Shown: positions 10,649 through 24,455 of the stretch, piece after piece | How positions within the stretch are numbered: position 1 is the stretch's first letter | Layout: each line of letters begins with the position of its first letter | Assembly: GCF_014898815.1 (NCBI RefSeq) | Contig: NW_026515482.1 | Coordinates: forward strand, 2,046,001-2,110,000 | Direction: 5' to 3' | DNA: 64,000 nucleotides | Source of the DNA: Panonychus citri | Lineage: Eukaryota > Arthropoda > Arachnida > Trombidiformes > Tetranychidae | Notes under the pieces: generated by a model | The model's input: only the letters and a program-made list of their open reading frames with translations | What the model was told of the DNA's origin: nothing | The model's database searches: none | Position numbers and translations under genes: made by a program

Positions 10649-10671
10649 GACCGTTGCTTGCGCAACTGGTC
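10649..10671 (+). other. 3' UTR stem-loop 1 of the retrotransposon
   Basis: GACC-GTTGC pairs with GCAAC-T-GGTC around a TTGC loop: nine base pairs with one bulged T, 15 nt after the ORF2 stop. LINE reverse transcriptases often recognise a 3' UTR hairpin on their own RNA; that role here is inferred. Confidence 0.6.
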
Positions 10672-10682
10672 AAATCAGCCGG

Positions 10683-10725
10683 CATGGCTTTGAGAAGAAG
10701 GTAGAAGAGGCAGCCAGAAGCCATG
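10683..10725 (+). other. 3' UTR inverted repeat 2 of the retrotransposon
   Basis: CATGGCTT (10683-10690) and AAGCCATG (10718-10725) are perfect 8-nt inverted arms with a 27-nt purine-rich loop. Just after it the sequence turns into the GAA/GAT-rich tail. Confidence 0.55.
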
Positions 10726-12555
10726 ATAAAGAAGAAGATGATGATGATGAGAATGAAGATAAAGATGATAGTATAATGATAAAATCATCTTCCAGGGACA
10801 GAATTTCATTCTACCTTTTTTTCCTCTTCCTTTGCCTCCATAAAACCTCAGCCTTTATTTTTCCAGAGTCGAAAGAAAAAGTTTCAATAAACAATTTACA
10901 TTCTGAGTTCCATGGTGTGAGTGTATATATACATATCTATCATCCCTCTCTCTATGTGAGAATAAAATATGATGATGATCATCATCATTTTTCACCATCT
11001 CCAATATCATAACAATAAGAAATGCAATACTTTCCTCCGCATCCCAACATGTAAAATACTTCTGACCTCTTCCATCTTCATCCTCATCCTCATCCTAAAA
11101 CCATTCACATATCATCACATTGAAAGAAACAACAATAAACATCAACAACCAAACAAAACAAAGCCAAGAAATTAACTTTAAATGTATTAATTTGATAAAC
11201 TTTCATATTATTAACTTTGTTTTTTTTTTCTTAAAACAATTTAAAAACATTGAACTCTAATGTTGATCATCATCATCACCATGATCACCATGATGATGAA
11301 AATAAGTATCTGTAGTTATGGTAAAAGGTTTCACCTACAATAATAATATTTATTAGTTTACTTGAGTTTCCTACTCTACCCATTTTCATCATCATCATCA
11401 TCATCTTTTTTTCATCCTTCTCTTCATCATCATCATCAATTTTATTGTCTAAAGTCACGTGATGCCTTTGTTATTTTTTTCTCTTTTTCTCTCTTACTTT
11501 TCCATCCTCATCCATTGGAAAAGCAAGAAGAAAAATAGAAGCCAAATGATGAAGAGGAAGATGAGATGATAAAGACGATGAAAACTTACCAGTTACTCTC
11601 TTAATATAAATTCAATGGCCATTATTGGTTCTCATTTAATATTATCTTTCATGATGATTACCATGATGATGATGATGGTTTTATATTGAAACTGAAAACT
11701 AATAATAATCAAGGTTTTTAGGTTCATCTATTGAGACTTTTTCTTTCCTCTATCATAATCATCATCATGCTGATAATTATCATCATCACCATCATGATGA
11801 TCATCATTAACTTGTCATTCATTGTTTTCTGGTCTTCATCACAAACATATCTCTCAGTTTTAATTGTTTACCAATCATCTGATTATCCTGATTGTTTAAC
11901 GATTCTGCTGTTTTTATGTATACACACACACACTCACCAACGTATTGATTGTTATTTTAACCTTTTAATTGTAACAATTAAAAAGTTAATTACTATTCAC
12001 TACATGTTAATATGTACTCGTGGATATGTTTTCAATGTGAACCATTAACTACCTGTAGTTACAGCTAATTAATTATGTATCTAATTGTTATCATTATTAA
12101 AAAGTAACTTGTATTCATATGGTTGATTATCATCATCGTCATTATGATTACCACAATAATCATTAAATATCAATCAGATAATAATGTTGATATAAAGTCA
12201 ATTTGATTTTCAAGTTTATCCAATAATCAAACTCATATTAATACTTTTATACTTGTTACCTGATTATCATCAATTATCATCTTCATCTTTTCTCACCTTT
12301 ATCATCCTGATCATCTTCATCTTCATGATAATCATTTTAACCTCTTTTTGTTTTTCTTTGTTTGTTTTTCGCCATCAAAACAAAAACAACAATTTTTTCT
12401 TCTTTCTCATCTTAATCAATAATCTTATCCTCTTTCTCTCATCATCATCACCATCACCATCATCATCATCTTCATCTTCATCTCTCCTTCATCATCTTGA
12501 AGAAAAGAACTTTTTCTTTTTTGTTTTCTCTTCTTTCATATTTTTTTCTCTTCGG

Positions 12556-12625
<70 letters not shown>

Positions 12626-12627
12626 TC
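12556..12627. repeat. (TC)n followed by (TTTC)n microsatellite
   Basis: About 25 nt of TC dinucleotides pass into about twelve TTTC tetranucleotides, then end at TTTCGC. Confidence 0.9.
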
Positions 12628-13711
12628 GCAATTTTTTACTCTTGCCCTTTTTCCTCTTCATCTTCTTTTTCATCTCTTATCTTCCCCTCCCACTTAAAGT
12701 CTTCTCTTTTAATCTTCCATCATCATCATCATCTGAACATCTTCTTTCCATCATCTCGCATTTCCTTTCGGTTATAACTCTCATAATTTTCATTCTTTCT
12801 CATCTTTGCCTTATCTTCATCTCTTTCCTTTATCATCCTCATCATATCTCGATAAATATTAGTAATCAGATACTTCACATTTTATATATTTAATTGTTTC
12901 ATTAACTAATTAAAACTGCAGAAATGAAAATTTTTCCTTCTCAATATAATATTCAACATGTAAATATCCAAACATGAAATGATAACCATTTCAATGGGTG
13001 TTTATAATACATCCAATGACAATTAACCTGTTAATTGTTACTCTTTGTTTTCATATTATCATCATAAGTAACAATTAAATCAAGAAAAAAAACAATAGGT
13101 GACTAAATTGCTATGATGATGATTGTTTCATTTACTTTTTAATTGATTCATTAACCAACAATAAAAATTACATTTTGAACATTGTATCGAAACGTTGAAC
13201 AATTTCAACATGATAATCGAGTATAACAAATGCTGATAATTGTCATGATTAACTTTGATTGTTTATTATCAACATCATTGCTTATGATAATATCTAATGA
13301 ATGGGATAACATGAGTGGAGAAACATGATAATCATGATGAATCAAGAATTTTTTTCTCTCTCTCTTTTTCATCTCGATTGTGAAAATACAGAAAAAACAA
13401 AAACCTTGACCTTGTTTTTCATTAGTGTTTTTTATCATCATCATCATCATCATCATAATTGGATAGCATCTCATTAATATCATGATGATGTTGATGATTA
13501 TTCAATTAAGATGATATTTCATTTGTTCAGTCATTAATATATATGAACAAAAATGTATTCATGTAATTATTATCATCATTATACAGCTTTGATTGATTGA
13601 CATAGATTCTGTTCCGATGATGATGATAATGTGGATGAGAGAGCATGATGAAAAGTTAAGGTGATTGAGGTTTCTATCATTATCATTGTATTTATTATTA
13701 CACAGGAAGAG

Positions 13712-13723
<12 letters not shown>

Positions 13724-13758
<35 letters not shown>
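13724..13758. repeat. (GA)n microsatellite
   Basis: Continuous GA run followed by ATG repeats. Confidence 0.9.
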
Positions 13759-13762
<4 letters not shown>

Positions 13763-14403
13763 GATGATGATGGTCAGTGAGTTTATATGAAAGTAAACAT
13801 AATGTTGATGATGAAAACTTTTTCCAGCCTTCTAACAGTTGATTGACCAAAGTCAAACATTATAACATCATTTTGTCTTCATCATCTTCCTCTTCCTCCA
13901 CATCATCATCATCATCATCTTCCTCATCTTTTCCTACCTAAACATTTCAATTGCATTTCTGTTTTGCATATGTAACCTTCCTCCCCCTGTCAACATGAAT
14001 CAGGATAATCGATAATAAGTTTCTACCAAATTTTGAGTATAAAAGTTCATTTCTTTCAATGAATACATGTATGAAATTGTTTCTTTTTTTTCATCATGAA
14101 AACTTGTTTCATTTTTCATGAAACAAAGAGAGAAAGAGAGAAAGAGAAAGGAAAATCTATCATGGTTATTGATTGATAACAAATATTAATATACTTTTCT
14201 CATTGAATCAAGATCATCGCAACTTCATCTTGAGTCCAGAAATTGGCCCGATGGTTTCAACTCATTTTCTGCTCTCGATTTGTTCCCTTCGAGTTTACAA
14301 GACAAAAGATGATGAGAGATGAAGCGAATGATGAAAAAGATGATAACTTATGTGTAGGAAGCGACTAATATCTTTTTCGCCTCTTCCTTTTCTCTTCATC
14401 ATC

Positions 14404-14441
<38 letters not shown>

Positions 14442-14934
14442 ATACCCTACATCTTTTTGCAACATTATATTTTCAATGGAATGAGTACAATAGAAAAGAA
14501 GATCATCTTTAATCGATTTTAAGCTTTTTTTCTTCTTTTTCATGAGCATCATTATTATCTTCTTCTTTTTTTAATAGTTCCATGTCTTTGAGAATTTTTT
14601 CTTCGCCTCTTCCCTGTTTTGTCTTTATGAATTTTCATTTGTTCATCATTATTGTCTCCATCTTCATCTTTATCATCATCAACTTACGATCTGTTTATTT
14701 CCCTGACTCTTGGAAGGGAAATAAACAACATCTCTTTTCCTCATTCTCTCTCTCTCTCTCTCTCTGTATGATCTTTTACCATGTTCACATGAGAGATTCA
14801 GATAGTGAAGCCATCGAGAATCATCATCATCTGAATCTGTTGATACAGAAAATCATTCATCTCATTACATAGGGAACATGAAGAAGATGAGGAAGATGAG
14901 GAAAGTTACAAGAAAGAAAGTGAATCTCTCTTCA

Positions 14935-14965
<31 letters not shown>

Positions 14966-14969
14966 AAGA
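14935..14969. repeat. (GAA)n microsatellite
   Basis: About eleven GAA units within a purine-rich strand that extends from about 14880 to 15080. Confidence 0.9.
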
Positions 14970-17900
14970 GAAAGAGATGACGATGACGATGACGATGAAA
15001 GGAAGAAGAAAAATTTTCTCCTCAAGAAAAACGAGGAATGAAGATGAAGAAGATGCAGATGATGATAATGATGATGAAAGTAAATGTAATGTTGATTCTT
15101 GATTCTAAACTAATCGGCTTGCCTGCATAATCTATCTTACCTTATAATTCAATGTTAGTAATCATCTAGATACAAGAAGATGAAGAAGATGAAATCTCTT
15201 ACTTTCTTGAAGACTCTGTGATGACAGATCCATCTTCCTTTGCGAAAGAAGAAATGAAAGAAAGAGAAAAAAGAAGATGGTAAATGAAAGAAAGAAAGAA
15301 AGAAAGAGTATAGCTTTACTTTTCCTCAAAGGAGTGGTACCTTAGAAAGAGAAGAGAGAAAGAGAAAGAAGACAAAGATGATGAAGATGAAGAGAACGAG
15401 AGAGAGAGAAGTAAAAATGATGTTGATGCTGTAAACATGATTATTTATATGGTTTATTGCAAATGAGATGAAAGTTTCGTGCCTTTTGTGGGTTAGCTTG
15501 TCTCTCTCCTCCTCACTCACCTTTTCTTTCATTTCTATCTTCATTATCATCATTATTATCATCTTGATTCATTCATTGCATCTTTGTCTCTCTCAGCACA
15601 ATCTTGATACTATCCAGCATCATCATCATGTGTAACATACATAATTGGTTGGACTCAATTACTTTATTATTTCTCTTCATTCTCATCATCTTAACAGCTC
15701 AATGAATGAGAGAGTCAATGATTCAATGTAAGAGTAAATGAGAGAGAAAGACAAAAGTACCAGTTAACTGAAACTTTTCATCTCTCTCACTCTCACTCTT
15801 TCTCTCTAATTCTCAGTGCTAAGAATAATCTAACAAGTGACTCTTTGAAAGTAGAGAAATTACTTTTCCGTTTTTTTTTCTTCTTTCGAACAAAAAAAAA
15901 TTCGAAAAAAATTTCCAAACTTTAACTATTTTGCTCTCTCTCTCTCTCTCTCTCTCTTCCATATTGTTATTCCAATTACAAGCATCTCCCTCATATTATG
16001 TTAGCATCTTTCATGTTAATCCAATGATACAAAAAATCAATTTACAACTTTTCCGTTAATCATTTGCTTGCTAATTGTTACCAACTTCCAATTAATCAGT
16101 AAATCTGATTCTGAAACATTTTCCTATTCAATTTAATTTCATCAAAATAACAACTATTATTTTCACTGGAATCCTAATCTCACCAACAGCAACTTTCCTA
16201 ATCTATTAAATTTCTTATCCCTCAATGATTAATATTAGTTTAATCATTTCAACCTGATAACATTACACATTTATCATCAATTATCATGTAATCATTGATT
16301 GTTTGATATTTGTCATCATCTAATTAATAATAATCAATAATTTTCTCTCTCTCACTCACACATATACACTCAGTCTCTTTTTAAACTGTATATGGATTAT
16401 CCTGAGGTTCTTGAAATGTTTACCCGAATTAGATTAAGATTAAAGAAAAATAATACTAAAGAAGAAGAAAAAATTCTTTCCCATCGAAATCAATTCTGAT
16501 TTTATCATGATAATCATGAACGTAATTTAATCTATTACCATTTTATCAGCTTAATCTGCTCTCAAATCCTATTGATTTGTTTATTTATTGATTAAATATT
16601 GGGAATAAAATGAAAAAAAAAATATCAACCATCCTAATCCTTATCCTAATCTTGATTGAAATCACTTTACACTTAAATTGAGTTGATGATCAATGTTTGG
16701 ATAATGTTTATCATTGAAACAATTAGCGCCTTAATAATCATTGTTAACTAATTGTTGACAATTCAAGCCTTTCATTGTCATTTTATAATAATAATTATGA
16801 TGATTGATAATCATTAATCATCTGGTTTTGGTTTCAGTTGATTTAGTTTTGTTACCTTGATTGTGTTTGTATTGGTTATTAATTAATTGACTTTTTGTTT
16901 TAAAGATAATTTAACAAGCTGATTAGCTGACATTTACTTTGATTATCATCATTAGCAATCAAATTAGCGCCTCAAGCAATCAATTGATATCAATGGTCTA
17001 ATAATTGTTCACCCGTTTCTCTCTCTCTCTCACTCGCTCCCTCTTTTTACCTTCTCATTATCATCTTTAGCTCTCTCTCTCTCTATCATTCACTTACTCT
17101 CATCATCAGCAGCATCATTATCACGTGAGCTTGTAATCAACAACCACATTTCCGTTTCCGTTTTGAAAGATTAATCCTGATAACTTGGAAACAAGGTGGA
17201 GGAGGGAGAGAGGGAGCGAGAAAAAGATGATAATGATGGAAAAGAGGAGGAGGATGATGGAAATTATTTGCCGATAAAATGTCTACCACTTTTGTTGTTC
17301 AATATCAAAGTGATAAAAAAACATCGGCAAGAGAAAAATCATCATGATGATAAAATTGGGATGAAAAGAAATAGGAAGACAGAAAAGTGAGAGTTACGGG
17401 GAAATGAGAGAGAGAAAAAAAGAGAAGGGGGAGAGAGAGAGTTGATAAGTGAGTGAGAGAGAAAGAAAGGAAATGAAAAAGAAACTAAAGAAAGAGAAGA
17501 AGAAATAAATTGATGATTTGATTCCGCGGAGGATTTTCGGATGATATTCTGATGCGATGATGATAATGATGAAGATGCAGAATGAAATTTTGTAGCTCAC
17601 GCTCTTCATCTTCATCTTTCTCTTTTTCTCTTTCTCTTATTGAGCTTCTAGCTAAAAGGCTCGGCAACCGGAAACCTATAAGACACTTCAATGGTATAGA
17701 GTCACTTTGAGAGAGAGAGAGAGAGTGAGAGAGAGTTGAGTGAGTGTCAGTCTGGCTCAAGCTAACCCACCCTAAGCAGAGCGATGTTGAGTTATGAAGC
17801 TTTGAGCTGTTTCTTGTCAGCTCAATTCATAAAGCAAAAATATTAGTATCACTTTTTTTACCTGAAAAAAGACATAACAATAACAAAACTGTTCACATCT

Positions 17901-20659
17901 TCATCATTATCTCACTTTCTATCATCATGATCACCCTCGTCTTCATGTGTATCACTTTTCAGTTTCATATTTTTGCTCCATGATCATTGTTGTCTTTTCT
18001 CTTTCCTCTTCTTCTTCTTCTTCTCTCTATCTATCATCATTTTCTCTTCCTCTGTGTAGATATTAGTCTGTGTGTGTGGCCAGAAGTTTGGTGATGAAGA
18101 TGAAGAAGATGAGAGAAAAAGAATGAACAGAAAAAAAAGATTTTTCTCTTTCTCTTTCTCAATACATTGATATCTTTTTATCTTCCTTTTCTTAATCTTA
18201 CCTGTCCTCTCTCTCTCTCTTTTGCATTTCCTCTATCATCATCATCATCATCATCCTCATCTCTTTACAATGTCTTAGAGACATGACAAAGTCATTAAAT
18301 TTTTTACGCTTACTTGATCATCACTATTGATAAATTAACTCAAGGTGTAACAAGCTCTTGCATCACTAACATTTTCATGTCAATGAGAAAGAGAAAAAGA
18401 GAGAGAAAGAGAGAGAGCCTCACCTCACCTCATCATCATTATCTTCCTTTTCTTCATTCTCATCATCTTAAAACATCATCTTCTCAAGAATCCTCATCAT
18501 CCTGAGATCCACTCACCTAGTCCTTGTTACAAGGAAGATACCAAATGATGAAAAGATTGTGTTCTCTCTCTCTCTCCATTTTTTTCTTTTCTCAATTCAA
18601 AAAGATATTTTTTCAGAACTTTTATTCCATCATCATCATCACCAGCATCATCTCAATACTCATCTTCATCTTCATCTCTATCATTTTGTACCTTTTTTCT
18701 TGAATGTTTTTCATTTCTGTTTTCTATTCCTCATCCCAAATGAATGATGTTCAATTTTTCATCTTTTCAAAAAACCTTTTCCAGTTTTATTAATCATCTC
18801 CCGTGTTGATCAATTGAAACAATCTTATCATCATCAACTAATTGTTTCATTAATCAGGTTCATGTTAATCATAATGATAACAATTTATTGCAAACACTTT
18901 GATTCACACAAACTCTCAGGTATCAAACAAAAACAATGATTTACTTTTTTCAATCACCCAAGTGATACAAATGTATAAATACAATTAACTTCCTCCTACC
19001 TAACAATTAAAGGTAGACGAAAATATCATGTTCATGATAATATAATATAAATGTTGAGAAATTCTGAATATAAACCAAAAAGAAAACTGAAAACTCGAAA
19101 TTTGTTTTTTTTTTCATCTTCCAATTGAACTTTTCATCAATTACAATTACACCTCATCAACATGACCATCTCTTCATGGTAAAACCTAAATTAATTGAAC
19201 TTTTAATTCATGTTAATAATTTTCATCTCACTGAATTCATGATATGAAAATTTTCGGTTAATATGCAAATTAATCATATGAAAATTCATGGTTCCTGTTA
19301 ATCAGCTGATGGTTTTAATTTTAACCAGAAAAACACCAAGAAAAGCAAGAAAAAAGTTCAGAAGCTGAAAAAAAAACGACAAACTTGTTTATTAACATCA
19401 ATTAACATGATGATGATAATTATTAGCTAAAAATGATTATCACTACGATTATCATTCACCATTATGATAGTAATTAAATGCAACAATTAACATTTACCAT
19501 TTGATAGTTTAAATCATGTAATCAACTTATTCTGACCGATTCTGGTTTCTGTTAATTACTAATCAACCAAAACCTTTGGGTTAAAAACTGTTAATGTTGA
19601 TACATTTTTTTTTGTATTTCTTGTTAATTGTTGCTAATTACTTTTAATTGTTACAAATTGTTTCTTCTAATTAATTGTAACATCAAAATACTATCACATT
19701 TACTGTCAATTGTCTTCCTGTAATTTGTCAATTTATTCAAATTGTGATAATTTTATCAACAGGAACAGCAGCAAAATAAAAACATTTGACAATCAACAAA
19801 TTGCAAATTGCAATTAGTTGATTATTAGTCTATGTCTTATTGTTATACTTATCAATCTGTAATTTGGTTAAATTGTTACAATTACTATTATTACTGTTAT
19901 TGAATTTTTTTTATCCAATAAAAGTTATTGGTTCAAAATTTATCAATTAAATTGTACTTTTGTCTGGATGATGTTAATCATTCAGCAATTTAATCATCAT
20001 CATCATGATTAAGAGATTGAAAGGAAAATCAAATTGTTTGCCAATATGAAGTAGTCAAGAAATACAAATTAAATCATATTTCAATCAACACAATCAGGAT
20101 TTAGTGTTGATCATGATTGTAAATCTAAATTTGATTGCAATTTGATTTCCATCATCATCATCATCATGCTACATGTAAGTGTTATGATAATAATGATAAT
20201 TTCACCTTTTGTTACCTGGATCCTATTAGCATGTATTTGGAAGCTGAATTCAGGTGAAAAAAGGTAAAAGTTGAAAAAAAAACTTTCTATTGGTCATTTA
20301 AAGGTCCACTTTTTTTTTGCTAGGTAATCAACAGGAGCAACAATGATGATAATAATACTCATGATGATGATGATGATCATCATCATAATAATAACAAGGT
20401 TTACATGTTGAACTGAAAATACCCTGCGGATGTTATTTACATGTCGTCCACCATCACTAAACATCATTCACATTTTACTATTGCAAATGCTTCAGGCCAA
20501 AAACTTCATCTTCATCTTCATCTCTCCATCCTCATCATCTTCATCTTTAGATGTGAGTGTTTTTTTTGCAATATAATCTTTTCCTTTTTAGCAAAACAAT
20601 TTCACCTTTTAGTTTATGCTTTCAGTTACTTTACCCGACTTTCTGCTCGAGCCAAAGCT

Positions 20660-20709
20660 TGACCAGTGTGACCATAGACCATCTTCTGGTCACAGGTCAC
20701 TCTAGGTCA
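20660..20709. promoter_or_regulatory. Nuclear-receptor half-site cluster (DR3, DR1 and perfect DR4)
   Basis: Minus strand: TGGTCA-CAC-TGGTCA (20660-20674, DR3). Plus strand: TGGTCA-C-AGGTCA (20687-20699, DR1) and AGGTCA-CTCT-AGGTCA (20694-20709, a perfect DR4). The minus strand across 20665-20675 also reads TGGTCACACTG, matching Drosophila core-promoter Motif 1 (YGGTCACACTR). Receptor binding is inferred from known half-site rules. Confidence 0.45.
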
Positions 20710-21307
20710 GCCTTTTTCCCCTTCCTTTCTCTCTCTCTCTCTCTTATAACCTACTGTTTTCTTCCCATTGGTTACCCGTTTACCTTTGGTTTTCCTTTTT
20801 TCTTTCGTTTCTTTCCACTTCCTCTCTTTTTCTTCTTCACTTTTTCTTCTTCATCTCTACTTTCCCTCCTTCTCCTTCTTCTCATCCTCCAATTCTTCCC
20901 CTATCATCATCTTCATCATTCTTATCTTCTTGTTCCTCTCATCTTTGTTTTCTTCTTGATTATTTACCTTCTTCCGCTTATTATCATCATGATTATGGTT
21001 AAGATTAAAGTTATTATTTGGTTAACTTGTCAAAGGAACAAAATCCTTATCAAACTCAAGTCTCTTTCTTTTCCCAATGTTTAGCAAAGGAACAAGCAGA
21101 AAGAATAAAAAATAAACTCTCTTTCTCTATGTAAGAACATTAAATCTCTTTTTTTTTCGAAAAAATTTTTCTTCTCTTTTCATCTTCATCTTCCTTTTAT
21201 CTTCTTTCTCTCTCTTTCTCTCCCGAAGAAACATTATTCTAATTCTTTCAACCCACTTTCTATAAAACCATCATCATCATCATCTCTTCATCATCTTCGC
21301 ATCTTCT

Positions 21308-21310
<3 letters not shown>

Positions 21311-21369
<59 letters not shown>
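21311..21369. repeat. Long (TC)n microsatellite
   Basis: About 59 nt of pure TC, one of the longest uninterrupted dinucleotide arrays in the window. Confidence 0.95.
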
Positions 21370-21372
<3 letters not shown>

Positions 21373-22767
21373 CTACTTTGGTTGAGTTACTTTCTTTTTT
21401 TCCTATTCAGTTTCCAATCTCTTATACTTTGGTGTTGAATCTTTTGGCTTCACCACTTGAAACTTTCTCGTTGAAATTTTTCCTGAAGAAAAAAATTTTC
21501 CCACCTCCCACTATCTACTCATCTTCTTCATGATACCAATCATTATCTTCCTCCTCATCATCATCATCATCATCATAATCATCATTTGATAGAAACACAA
21601 AGACAATGGATCAATATTATTACCTCACTAATGATGTAATAATAATTTCCAATTCCAAGTAAACCCTTGAAATTGCAAATGATTTACAATTCATTCTGAT
21701 GATTAGTTAATTATTTTCTAATTAACGTTTCAATTAACCAAATTATCATATTGGTTAATAATTTATCCTACTCACAATCTATTTACAGTTACAATTATAA
21801 ACTCTTTCCAAACTGATTGTAGTTATCGGTTCTCGTTTAGTATCTGAATACATTGATTGTCAAGTTGATTAATTATCAATTTCAAATGATTAACTTAATC
21901 AATGTCCTGTTGCTTTAAGTAAATTGTTATAATCATTATCTAATAACAGTATATTTATTATTTGAAAGACAATAAGTAAAAAAAATCAGATACAATTGTC
22001 AAGTTGATTATTTGATTTAATCAATTGTGTCAAAAACTAACAATTACTTTTAATTGTTATTAGTTAAACAGAGTATCATTATTGTAGACAAAATAACAAT
22101 TAAATTAAGTATTAAACATTTGATAAGAAACTTTAAATGGTTCATCAGATGGAAAATCAATTAAATTAAATTAAATTGCTTCTGATCACTTCATGATTGA
22201 TTTAATCACATTTAATAACAATTAACTAGTTTCATTGATCATCATGATAATCAATAAATACAATAAATATGATATCTGATTGTTATGGATCATTAATCAA
22301 AAAGTTAAACGTTGATGATCATTTGAATAAAACATTAACAATTAACGGTAATAATAATAATAATCATTATCCATCATCATCATCATCATCAATGATTACA
22401 ATTTAAATTTCACTTGATTACAATTTACAAATTGCAATTGAGATTTTATTTGAAAACTTAATCCAATCAAATGATGAGGTAAAGTAAAAAGTATATCCAA
22501 TAATAAATAATAATAAATTGATATCATTTTTATATCTGATCAACATATGATAAAGGATGAGGATGCTGATGAAGATGAAGGATGATAACAATGTGGATGA
22601 TAAATTCAAATGTACAATGTATTGTCAATAATTGAAGATAAATCTTGATTCGTCTTCCTCATCATCTGTTTGTTTTTTTTCCTCCTCTTCTATTGTTCAT
22701 TTGCCTCAAGAGATACACTTTCCCTCTGTTGCTTTTTTTAGTGTTTTCATCCACCATCAACACCACC

Positions 22768-22830
22768 TCATCCTCATCCTCATCCTCATCCTCATCCTCA
22801 TCTTCATCCTCATCTTCATCTCCTTTATCC
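22768..22830. repeat. (CATCCT)n minisatellite
   Basis: CATCCT hexamers with CATCTT variants. They produce a false poly-Ser or poly-Leu/Ile frame. Confidence 0.85.
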
Positions 22831-23031
22831 ACCCACTTTCCACCCTCATCCTCATCTTCTTGATTACAATTTTATTTGTTTTGTCCTTTTTTTTGCATCA
22901 ATTTTCAATTGGAAAGATCTGAAAACCCATTTCCCTCTATTGCTACCAAACCACCTCTTCAATCTGATAATCATCATTATTATCATCCTCATCTCCATCC
23001 TCATCCTTACTTATCATTAAGCTTTTATCCA

Positions 23032-23032
<1 letters not shown>

Positions 23033-23064
<32 letters not shown>
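23033..23064. repeat. (GTT)n microsatellite
   Basis: About ten GTT units, giving false poly-Cys or poly-Thr frames. Confidence 0.9.
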
Positions 23065-23653
23065 AAGTTTTACAATGATGGTGATGATGCTGATGATTTG
23101 AATGACCAATTGTAATGGTCGTGTCTGGGTGTGGTTACAAACATGGCTGTTTGTGTGTCTTATCAGTTTTGTGTATAAATTGTTGACATTGACCATCAAC
23201 CATTTAGGGAAGTGGACACACAGGATGACATAAAATAAGGTCAATTACAAAATGTTATTTTCTCTTCATTTTTTTTTTACTATTATTGTTTGTTAACAGA
23301 AAAGTATAAAATTATTTCCCTATTTCTGGATCATATGGTCAACTATTATCATTTTATGTTGTTACTGTGTTTCTTTTGGTCATTTGTTTGGTCAAACATA
23401 ATATTAAATATATAAATTGAACAACGATGAAGATAATTGTGATGATAACATTGATTGTTGTGCTTTTTTTAAAAAATCTGACATAATAATTAATGATAAC
23501 ATTATAATTCAATCTGTTGACTTTGGATGTGTTTTTTTCTTGTTTGCTGTTGGTAAAATGAACGATGTCTTAATTGTTTTCGCTTAATTGTTGTTGGTTG
23601 ATTGCAAATTGTAACAATTTGCATATTACAGTTATTTTGAATTTCCAGAGAAA

Positions 23654-23701
<48 letters not shown>

Positions 23702-24421
23702 CTCTTATAAGAATGTTAAGTATTCGCAAGGGATGAAGATGATGAAGATGAAGAAAAGATTGATTAGAATGAATTGAAAAGATTGTAGGTCATCATCTTT
23801 GTAGAAATTTACAGATGAATTGATGAGAAAAAAAAGAAATGAGAAGATGAAACTGTAAAAGGAAAGAATCATTTTAAATAATGGTCAAAGGAGAGAAAGA
23901 GGTTTTCGAGATGATGATAATATGGATGAAGAAGATAAAGAGAGAGAGAGAGAGAGATGATAAGATGCTTTAAGACACAAGAAGTTATGTGATTTTTAGG
24001 TGAGAGCAGATGATGAGGATGCGGATACAGAATCACAAGTAAAGTTGCTTGGTGAATGTATGTATATCTTTTTACGTTTTTTTCTTTCTCTCTCTCTCTC
24101 TCTCTCTCTCTTTATCTTCTTCAACTTGCTTTTCTCCCTCTTTCTCACTCATGATGATCATCTTCTTTTCATCATCATCTTGTTTTACTTCTTCACCTTC
24201 TTTTCTTTTTCTCCTTCACTTTTGGTGAGTTTCTCTTATTCTGGTGAACGGAAATGCTCAGTGAGCGTATCAAGAATCTTTTCCACTTCAAATGTTGTTA
24301 GCGTAACAGGTAATTGGTTCTTCTTCATCTTCTTCTTCTTCTTCTTCTTCTTAAAGATGAAGAGAAAGAAGAAAATGATGATGATGATGAAGAAAAAATA
24401 TCAAAGTTAAATACATACAAG

Positions 24422-24455
<34 letters not shown>

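Larger units (their letters stand above)
3160..10775 (+). mobile_element. Multi-ORF non-LTR (LINE-like) retrotransposon with a minus-strand gag ORF
   Basis: Five open reading frames without internal stops lie together: two gag-like zinc-knuckle genes in convergent orientation (3216-4584 plus, 4656-5474 minus), a small ORF (5746-6282), a third zinc-knuckle ORF (6449-7312) and an endonuclease/reverse transcriptase ORF (7644-10634). EN and RT in one ORF with no LTR, integrase or protease defines a non-LTR element. Two hairpins follow the RT stop, then a GAA/GAT-rich tail from about 10730, like the simple-repeat tails of many LINEs. Both boundaries are approximate: I could not find a target-site duplication, because both flanks are CAT/GAT repeats. 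Intact frames suggest a recent or still functional copy. Grouping all five ORFs into one element is an inference from their clustering and shared knuckle architecture. Confidence 0.8.

Noticed and set aside
3000..10800. Target-site duplication of the retrotransposon
   Set aside because: Flanks are CAT/GAT simple repeats; short matches there are meaningless.
12253..12777. 174-aa open frame
   Set aside because: Made of Ser/Phe/Leu from CAT, TC and TTTC repeats, with no domain-like composition.
20557..21084. 175-aa open frame
   Set aside because: Leu/Phe/Ser-rich translation of CT-rich DNA; overlapping frames are equally open.
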